Origin: Tatlockia sp. | GTDB taxonomy: Bacteria; Cyanobacteriota; Cyanobacteriia; Cyanobacteriales; Chroococcidiopsidaceae | Reading direction: 5' to 3' | DNA length: 5,064 nt | Assembly: GCA_013698215.1 (NCBI GenBank) | Contig: JACCVJ010000123.1 | Coordinates: 1 to 5,064, forward strand | Shown here: piece after piece, positions 1 through 5,064 of the stretch | Layout of the letters: every line of letters starts with the position of its first letter | Position numbering within the stretch: position 1 is the first letter of the stretch | Notes under the pieces: model-generated | Seen by the model: only the letters and a program-made list of their open reading frames with translations | Database searches by the model: none | Told to the model about the DNA's origin: nothing | Translations under genes and position numbers: made by a program

Positions 1-1836
1 AGAGCGCAGCAGAATAGTAAAGCCGCTTTGAATTACTACAAGCAAGCTACAACCGCATCTTCTGGAACTATTAAAACCCAAGCTCAATTAAATCAGCTTG
101 GTCTATTAGTAGAAACAAATCAATCAATCTCTGCCCAAGCCTTGTTGCCGCAAATTAGGACAGAAATTGCTAGTTTACCTCTAAGTAGTAAAGCAATATA
201 TGCTCAAATTGATTTTGCCCAGAGTCTACAAGATTTGAGTAAGCGCAAAGGACAAGGAACTATATCTTTACCAGAAATTGCTCAGTTGTTGGCTAAAGCT
301 GTAAACCAAGCTCAAAGCTTGGGAGATAAACGCGCGGAAGCTTATGCCCTAAGTAACTTAGGCGAATTATACGAACAAACTAAACAATGGAAAAATGCTC
401 AACAATTAACAGAAAAGTCCTTACTAATTGCTCAAGCAATAAATGCTCCAGAGATAGCCTATCGCTCCTCGTGGCAACTAGGTAGAGTATTCAAAGCTCA
501 AGGAAATATATCTAGTGCGATCGCAGCTTACACAGAATCGGTTAGTTTACTTAAATCCTTACGCAACGATTTAGTTGCCATCAATCCAGATGTGCAGTTT
601 TCTTTTCGTGAAGAAGTAGAACCTGTTTATCGCGGGTTGGTTGATTTGCTATTGAGTAAAGACAATGCAAAAGTTAGTCAAGAAAACTTAATTCAAGCGC
701 GGGCTACGATCGAATCTCTGCAACTTGCACAACTAGATAACTTTTTTCGGGAAGCTTGCATTGAAGCAAATTCTGTATTAATCGATAGCCTGGCTAATAC
801 AGAAAATGAAAGCGCGGCAATTATTTACCCAATTATTTTAGGCGATCGCACCGAAGTTATCCTCAAATTACCTAACACGCCCCTTACTCACTACACCATT
901 GCCAAATCCCAACCCCAAATAGAAAAAACGTTAGAAACCTTAAGAAGTAAGCTAACGGAACCTGATACAGTTAAAGAAGTCAAAGCTCTATCGCAACAAG
1001 TATATAGCTGGTTAATCCAGCCTGTAGAGGCGCAAATAGCTGGGAGTAAAGCTAAAACGTTAGTCTTTGTATTAGATGGGGCTTTCCAAAATATTCCGAT
1101 GGCTGCCTTGTATGATGGCAAACAGTATTTAATTGAAAAATACGCCGTAGCTCTCAGCCCTGGCTTACAGCTATTAGCTTCTGGGACTTTACCCCAAAAT
1201 GGTCTAAAAGCATTAACGGCGGGACTCAGCGTTGCTCCAGCTAACTCTCCTTACCCCCCGTTGCCATCGGTCAAAGCGGAATTTAATTTAATTGAGCAAG
1301 CTGGGATAAAAACTAATCAACTGCTAGATGGCAAATTTACTAGCAAGTCTCTAGCGGCGGCGATGGAGTCATCAGGCTTTAATATTGTTCACATTGCTAC
1401 TCACGGACAATTTAGTTCTGAAGCAAAAAATACATTTATTCTAGCCTCCGATGGAGAAATTAACGTTAAGCAACTAGATACTTTACTGCGCGATGCTAAT
1501 AGGGGGGAGAATCGGCGAAACCGCAATTCACCCAACGGAATCTCTTTATTAGTTTTAAGTGCCTGCGAAACCGCCGTAGGTGACAAACGCGCTGCTTTAG
1601 GGTTGGCGGGGGTTGCAATTCGGGCGGGGGCGCGCAGTACCTTAGCTTCTTTATGGCAAATAGATGATGAAGCCACCGCCCTATTTATTGGAGAATTTTA
1701 TCGAGAGTTAGCTACGAGTAAGATTACTAAAGCCGAAGCTCTCCGCCGCGCTCAGGTAAGTTTTTTAAAAAAATATCCTAATTACAGCCGCCCTGGTTAT
1801 TGGGGAGCCTATGTCTTAATTGGTAATTGGCTTTGA
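1..1836 (+). CDS. TPR-CHAT domain protein, putative caspase-like cysteine peptidase (5' partial)
   Basis: The frame is open to the window edge, so the gene is cut at its 5' end; the TTG at 28 lies inside continuous coding sequence and I do not take it as the start. Residues here count from that TTG. Two TPR-like helical repeats lie near 102-135 and 142-175, a probable protein-interaction module. The CHAT domain covers about 330-602. It shows the catalytic dyad of clan CD peptidases: His459 in HIATHG (codon 1402-1404) and Cys513 in LSACETA (codon 1564-1566), followed by GLAGVAIRAGA, LASLWQIDDEAT and the usual ending GYWGAYVLIGNW, so the C-terminus is complete. CHAT proteins are caspase/separase relatives; the substrate here is unknown. 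An Arg/Asn-rich insert (about 492-504) sits between the two catalytic residues. Any signal peptide would be outside the window. The 3' end overlaps the convergent DUF928 gene by 59 nt. Family is confident; peptidase activity is inferred from the dyad. Confidence 0.93.
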   Translation, partial: RAQQNSKAALNYYKQATTASSGTIKTQAQLNQLGLLVETNQSISAQALLPQIRTEIASLPLSSKAIYAQIDFAQSLQDLSKRKGQGTISLPEIAQLLAKAVNQAQSLGDKRAEAYALSNLGELYEQTKQWKNAQQLTEKSLLIAQAINAPEIAYRSSWQLGRVFKAQGNISSAIAAYTESVSLLKSLRNDLVAINPDVQFSFREEVEPVYRGLVDLLLSKDNAKVSQENLIQARATIESLQLAQLDNFFREACIEANSVLIDSLANTENESAAIIYPIILGDRTEVILKLPNTPLTHYTIAKSQPQIEKTLETLRSKLTEPDTVKEVKALSQQVYSWLIQPVEAQIAGSKAKTLVFVLDGAFQNIPMAALYDGKQYLIEKYAVALSPGLQLLASGTLPQNGLKALTAGLSVAPANSPYPPLPSVKAEFNLIEQAGIKTNQLLDGKFTSKSLAAAMESSGFNIVHIATHGQFSSEAKNTFILASDGEINVKQLDTLLRDANRGENRRNRNSPNGISLLVLSACETAVGDKRAALGLAGVAIRAGARSTLASLWQIDDEATALFIGEFYRELATSKITKAEALRRAQVSFLKKYPNYSRPGYWGAYVLIGNWL

Positions 1837-2746
1837 AAAGGCAGAATCGATTAGAGTTATACTCACTGATTAAGGATTTTTTGTCTTTGCTATCTGTCCC
1901 CTTAATTGACTCTGAGGCTAGAGTAGATAAATCTATTGTTTCTAATAAGTTTTGCCAATCTGCTGAAGATGCCGTATCTTCTAAGTTTTGCAGGCGTATT
2001 TGCGCTAGAGTTGCTACGGTATCGTACCAAATACCATTTTCTGCATACAAAACTACTTGTTCATGTAACGACGTTGTGTTAGCTAGGCGATCGCCAATAG
2101 TAGCATTAAGATTAACTCGCTGTACCCAGCCTTCCACAAATACCGGGCTTGCCATATTTTGACTGCAATGAACTTTAAAGTACCAATGGTACATTTTATC
2201 GACAGCTAAGGGTATAGATTCCGGAGGTAATTGCAACCTGATAATTCCCGGTTCTTTAGGGAGCGCAATTGGAGAGCGATAAATATCGTTATCTTCCGAT
2301 TGCAATACAAATTCCCCCGTAGCAGGATGGGTGTAAGGAACGTAAAATAAAAAAGTTGGATGTTTCTTAACTGTTAATCCCCACACATTTGTAGCAACGA
2401 TCGCACCAATCCCGTTATCGGCAGACTTTTTAATACTGGGTACTACCGCCGTTAAAGGTATACTTACATTGTTTAAACAACTTCCCCGCCCCGCCGCGCC
2501 TCTTTGCCGTCCGCTAGGCGCTCCATTTCTTGGCAATTTGGGTTGAATAAAAGTTATTCTCCCCGGTTGCTTTGGTGCTTGCTTGGGCGATCGCATGGAG
2601 GTAGGAGCAGAAGCTTTGTTGACATCAACATTTTGTGCATTTACTTGGGTAATATAGCTGGTACTCGCAAGCACCAATACAACTGTACCGAGCGATCGCT
2701 TGGCAAAGGTACGAAATTGGGTCATGTTTTCCATCGCTAATTTCAT
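1778..2746 (-). CDS. DUF928 domain protein, predicted exported
   Basis: The 322-residue frame matches the cyanobacterial DUF928 family, which has no established function. The N-terminus is a probable Sec signal peptide: a basic stretch (RTFAKR), a hydrophobic core about 19-32 and a likely cut after VNA at about 35-37. A Pro/Lys/Arg/Gly-rich linker follows (about 41-88). The DUF928 core (about 89-280) shows PLTAVVP, WGLTVKKHPTFLFYVPY, EFVLQSEDND, PGIIRLQLP, MYHWYFKVHC, FVEGWVQRV, LYAENGIWYDTVATLAQ and ADWQNLL. Cys90 and Cys194 could form a disulfide after export. Three ATGs compete as start (2746, 2734, 2725); the third gives the most usual signal peptide, with TGGA 4 nt upstream. The gene follows the kinase stop by 33 nt and is probably co-transcribed with it. 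The tail after about residue 281 has no counterpart that I recall in the family; its last 18-19 codons run antisense to the CHAT gene, so it may result from a frameshift or lost stop. Confidence 0.92.
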   Translation of the reverse strand: MKLAMENMTQFRTFAKRSLGTVVLVLASTSYITQVNAQNVDVNKASAPTSMRSPKQAPKQPGRITFIQPKLPRNGAPSGRQRGAAGRGSCLNNVSIPLTAVVPSIKKSADNGIGAIVATNVWGLTVKKHPTFLFYVPYTHPATGEFVLQSEDNDIYRSPIALPKEPGIIRLQLPPESIPLAVDKMYHWYFKVHCSQNMASPVFVEGWVQRVNLNATIGDRLANTTSLHEQVVLYAENGIWYDTVATLAQIRLQNLEDTASSADWQNLLETIDLSTLASESIKGTDSKDKKSLISEYNSNRFCLFKANYQLRHRLPNNQGGCN

Positions 2747-2761
2747 TCCAGTGATAGTTTT

Positions 2762-2766
2762 TCCTT
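2762..2766 (-). promoter_or_regulatory. Possible ribosome binding site of DUF928 gene
   Basis: AAGGA on the - strand in the 33-nt gap after the kinase stop. It is 15 nt from the first ATG (2746), longer than optimal. Weaker TGGA motifs stand directly before the first ATG (2747-2750) and 4 nt before the third (2730-2733), so the signals do not settle which ATG is used. The gap is too short to hold an obvious promoter, which favours co-transcription with the kinase. Confidence 0.35.
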
Positions 2767-2779
2767 TAAAACAGTAATA

Positions 2780-4984
2780 CTATCTAGATTTATAATTTCG
2801 GTAAATTACTATAATTACGCTTGTAAATAATAATGATAAGGCTGGGGGTACTAAAGGAACTAAGCTACCTTGAAGTAAAAGCCCGAAACACATACTACCT
2901 ACAATAAAAAGTGTAACAGATGCCGCTAATCCTAAAATTAATATTCGCTTAGAGTACCAAGCCAACAGACCACCGACCATTGACCAAAAAGCAACCCAAA
3001 TATTTTCTAGCCATAAGTTCCACGCCGATAGTACAGGTCTTCGATCCAAAACAGCACTTAAAATATGACTAACCATTTGTGCTTGGATGAACACTCCTGG
3101 TGACTGTTTTTCAAAGCGCCGTTGGTTACTACTATAAGGTGTAAACCAGTAATCATTAACACTGGTTGGCGCAGTAACACCAATGAGAACGATTCGGTCT
3201 TGCAATTGTTTTTTTGTCGCTGGGGTGAGGCGATTTTTTAAAATATCGTCGAGACTAACTTGGAAAGCAATATCGGTAACTGCACGGTAAGGGCGGTAAT
3301 TGAGTAGCACTTGATAACCTCTCAAGTCAGCATTTTTATAAGCCCCGCTATTGTTAGCATTTAGACGATTAAAAACCACTTCACCAAATTGTAAGTTACC
3401 TTGAGGCGTAACTTTTGGGGCAATACCCTCGGTAGCCAAGTAATACAGGGCTAACTGAAGACTAAAAGCATATTCGGTAGTGCAAGGAGAAGTCGAGGGG
3501 GGCGTTAGATGCAGTAGCTGACGGCGAACAGTGGTATCTTCGTCAGGCATAATATCACTAAAACCAATAAATTCTGGCGATAATTCTGGTGGTGGCGCAA
3601 TCCCTGGGTTATTTGTACCCGGATCGCTAATTTTACACAGACCAATAAAATTATCGCTCTTTTGCAAATACTTAGTTAAGTTTGGATAAGCCGCACCGAC
3701 GGGAACATCACGATAAATATCTAAGCCGATCGCTCTTGGTTGGTATTGTTCTAATACCATTAATAATTGCTCTAAAGTGCGATCGCTTAAACTTCCTTGT
3801 CTTGGGGATTGTGCTTGAATATCGGCTTCAGTAATTGTGACAACTAGCAGGCGAGGATCTGCTCCTTCAATGGGTCGCAAACGCTGTAAGCTATCACTAG
3901 CTGCTAATTCCCACGTTTCCAACGCTCCTTGCTGACGCACGCCTACAACTACGCTAGAGGCTACAATGCTAGTCAGGAGCAATTGAAAACCAGTACGCCA
4001 AATGTGACGGATAGAGCTTTGGCGCTGTAGAGTACGATTTGTTTGATTAACTGTAGTTGTAATTTGCTTCGTAGCTAGAGGTAGCCTTGTCTCGTCGTCA
4101 GTATTGCCTTTAACTAAGCACTCTAAAATACTTTGCGCGTTTTGCGGTCGATTTTGGGGAAGGGGGGCTAGTAATTCGTCAATTAAATATACCAACCACT
4201 CGGAAATTTGGGGCGCTTGGTTTCGCCAGACTGGCTGATTAGTTTGCGGATTTTTGGGTAATTCAGCTGGATAAATTCCCGTAAGTAGATGTATAAATGT
4301 GCGTCCCAAAGCAAAAAAGTCTGATTCTTTAACTGCTTGACCTTCAATTTGTTCTAAGGGCGTATATCCGGGAGAATAAACTTGAGTAATATCGCTTTGA
4401 CCTAGTTTATGAACGTAAGTATGAGTAATTTCTCTAACTGTGCCAAAGTCAATTAATACCAGTTGCCCATCAGGACGCAGCATAATATTAGAAGGTTTGA
4501 TGTCTCGATGCAAAAGTTGGGCTTGATGCACCTCGCTTAAAATACTTGTAAGTTGTTTGAGCCAATTAATCGCCCTTGCTTCAGATATTGATTCATTTTC
4601 TTCTAGCCACTGCTTGAGATTTTGTCCCTCAATTTTCTCCATGACCAAGCAGTGCAGTTTTTTTGATTCATTGTTTGGTAAAAAAGTAAAGTATTCATAG
4701 ACTTTCGGAACGCCCAAACTTTGCAGTTTTTGTAATACTTTTGCTTCTTGCTGCAATAGTTCGATTAATTTAGAGCGATCGCTATTTAAGACTTTTAGCA
4801 CTTTTAGCGTACTGCGATCGTCTACTTCAAAGATTTCTGTTGTATGTACTCCTGATAATTCCCGTAACGGTTTAATAAGCAAGTAGCGTCCGTTAATCAG
4901 CAAAGAAGTACCACAAAACGAACACTTTTCTAAATTGTCGGGATTTTGGCGGATTTGACACTTGGGGTTGATGCAGTGACTCAT
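2780..4984 (-). CDS. Membrane Ser/Thr protein kinase with N-terminal zinc ribbon and C-terminal CHASE2 sensor
   Basis: The 734 residues begin with a four-Cys zinc ribbon (C4, C9, C21, C24) typical of cyanobacterial '4-Cys' kinases, which supports this ATG; GGAG lies 7 nt upstream. The kinase domain spans about 33-290: probable ATP-binding Lys64 (KVLKVL), helix-C Glu80, catalytic loop HRDIKPSN with Asp161, Lys163 and Asn166, metal-binding DFG at 179-181, then PGYTPLEQ and DFFALGRTF. The glycine loop is degenerate (PLRELSGVHTTEIFEV). A linker (about 291-328) leads to a first membrane segment at about 332-350. CHASE2 follows (about 351-645), with DSLQRLRP, PRLLVVTI, RAIGLDIYRD, FIGFSDIMPDEDTTVRR and RIVLIGVTA; Cys450 and Cys501 may pair. 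Three further membrane segments (about 656-676, 680-702, 705-727) end the protein. Positive charges flank the predicted inner ends, putting kinase and C-terminus in the cytoplasm and CHASE2 outside. Ligand and substrates are unknown. It is the middle gene of a probable operon. Confidence 0.95.
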   Translation of the reverse strand: MSHCINPKCQIRQNPDNLEKCSFCGTSLLINGRYLLIKPLRELSGVHTTEIFEVDDRSTLKVLKVLNSDRSKLIELLQQEAKVLQKLQSLGVPKVYEYFTFLPNNESKKLHCLVMEKIEGQNLKQWLEENESISEARAINWLKQLTSILSEVHQAQLLHRDIKPSNIMLRPDGQLVLIDFGTVREITHTYVHKLGQSDITQVYSPGYTPLEQIEGQAVKESDFFALGRTFIHLLTGIYPAELPKNPQTNQPVWRNQAPQISEWLVYLIDELLAPLPQNRPQNAQSILECLVKGNTDDETRLPLATKQITTTVNQTNRTLQRQSSIRHIWRTGFQLLLTSIVASSVVVGVRQQGALETWELAASDSLQRLRPIEGADPRLLVVTITEADIQAQSPRQGSLSDRTLEQLLMVLEQYQPRAIGLDIYRDVPVGAAYPNLTKYLQKSDNFIGLCKISDPGTNNPGIAPPPELSPEFIGFSDIMPDEDTTVRRQLLHLTPPSTSPCTTEYAFSLQLALYYLATEGIAPKVTPQGNLQFGEVVFNRLNANNSGAYKNADLRGYQVLLNYRPYRAVTDIAFQVSLDDILKNRLTPATKKQLQDRIVLIGVTAPTSVNDYWFTPYSSNQRRFEKQSPGVFIQAQMVSHILSAVLDRRPVLSAWNLWLENIWVAFWSMVGGLLAWYSKRILILGLAASVTLFIVGSMCFGLLLQGSLVPLVPPALSLLFTSVIIVIYRNYKSR

Positions 4985-4991
4985 TGAACAA

Positions 4992-4995
4992 CTCC
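4992..4995 (-). promoter_or_regulatory. Ribosome binding site of the CHASE2 kinase
   Basis: GGAG on the - strand, 7 nt before the ATG at 4984. Together with the zinc ribbon beginning at the third residue after Met, it fixes the kinase start. It overlaps the edge of a perfect 10-base palindrome, CCAAGCTTGG (4994-5003). Confidence 0.7.
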
Positions 4996-5007
4996 AAGCT
5001 TGGCTTG

Positions 5008-5064
5008 CTATTCCGGTAAACGGTATTGAGCAACTATTTTTTTAGCAAATTCTGGTACGTGAGC
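5008..5064 (-). CDS. 3' end of an unidentified upstream gene
   Basis: Reading leftward from the window edge, one frame gives AHVPEFAKKIVAQYRLPE and then TAG at 5008-5010. The composition (alternating charged and hydrophobic residues, amphipathic helix pattern) looks like a real protein C-terminus. The stop lies 23 nt before the kinase ATG on the same strand, a spacing typical of an operon. The fragment is too short to assign a family, and the reading frame itself is only moderately secure because any 57-base stretch has a fair chance of being open. Confidence 0.5.
   Translation of the reverse strand, partial: AHVPEFAKKIVAQYRLPE

Larger units (their letters stand above)
517..4782. repeat. HIP1 octamer palindromes (seven dispersed copies)
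   Basis: Exact GCGATCGC copies stand at 517-524, 842-849, 2087-2094, 2587-2594, 2692-2699, 3779-3786 and 4775-4782. The span given is from first to last copy, not one continuous repeat. All lie inside coding sequence: two in the CHAT gene, three in DUF928 and two in the kinase. HIP1 is the highly iterated palindrome of many cyanobacterial genomes and is the best marker of the source organism here. Further copies of the CGATCG core with one flank changed occur, for example near 708 and 2400. Confidence 0.95.

Noticed and set aside
891..1676. Two - strand open frames (891-1121 and 1401-1676) inside the CHAT gene
   Set aside because: Both are antisense shadows of conserved CHAT coding sequence; no domain or start signal is seen.
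1764..1770. T TTA AAA, a -1 slippery heptamer in the CHAT reading frame
   Set aside because: A -1 shift would stop at 1779-1781 and remove the conserved GYWGAYVLIGNW end; no stimulatory downstream structure is apparent and the zero frame gives the normal family ending.
1854..1882. Hairpin GAGT-TAT-ACTC followed by T6 as a terminator of the CHAT gene
   Set aside because: The stem has only four pairs and stands 12 bases from the T run; it also lies inside DUF928 coding sequence.
1827..2162. + strand open frame of 111 codons after the CHAT gene
   Set aside because: It lies antisense to the well-recognised DUF928 core, and its translation is Cys/Ser/Arg-rich with no recognisable domain.
2504..2740. 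+ strand open frame of 78 codons
   Set aside because: Antisense to the DUF928 signal peptide and linker; Arg/Ser-rich translation without motif.
4994..5003. Palindrome CCAAGCTTGG as an operator before the kinase
   Set aside because: Ten bases is short and it sits within an operon gap next to the ribosome binding site; no second copy was noticed in the window to support a binding site.
1..5064. tRNA, rRNA, CRISPR array or insertion sequence
   Set aside because: Almost the whole window is covered by four coding frames; no regularly spaced repeats, transposase motifs or terminal inverted repeats were seen.

Overview
The window looks like cyanobacterial chromosome. The octamer GCGATCGC (HIP1) occurs seven times in about 5 kb, against roughly one per 65 kb expected by chance. 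The three main proteins (TPR-CHAT protein, DUF928 protein, zinc-ribbon kinase with a CHASE2 domain) are families typical of filamentous and other morphologically complex cyanobacteria. The genus cannot be named from this stretch.

Layout: from the left edge to 1836 on the + strand lies the 3' part of a TPR-CHAT gene, a caspase-like (clan CD) putative cysteine peptidase with an intact His/Cys dyad; its start is outside the window. On the - strand, converging on it, is a tight gene series read right to left. It begins with the last 18 codons of an unidentified gene (stop at 5008-5010). After 23 nt comes a 734-residue membrane Ser/Thr kinase carrying a periplasmic CHASE2 sensor (4984-2780). After a further 33 nt comes a secreted DUF928 protein (2746-1778). 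The DUF928 reading frame overlaps the 3' end of the CHAT gene by 59 nt. No gene-free stretch exceeds about 35 bases, and no convincing intrinsic terminator lies between the convergent genes.

How they may work together (inference): the kinase has a cytoplasmic catalytic domain, a periplasmic sensor and a four-segment membrane anchor. DUF928 appears to be exported to the compartment where the sensor sits, so it is a plausible partner or ligand-side component. The CHAT protein could be a protease effector or processing enzyme. From memory, CHASE2, DUF928, CHAT and two-partner-secretion genes recur together in cyanobacterial genomes, which would make this part of an uncharacterised envelope-signalling or secretion module; that needs a neighbourhood search.

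The most useful oddity is the C-terminal extension of DUF928 across the end of the CHAT gene. A one-base change in an A6 run (T6 on the + strand, 1877-1882) would remove it, so it may be a frameshift or a recent loss of the original stop.
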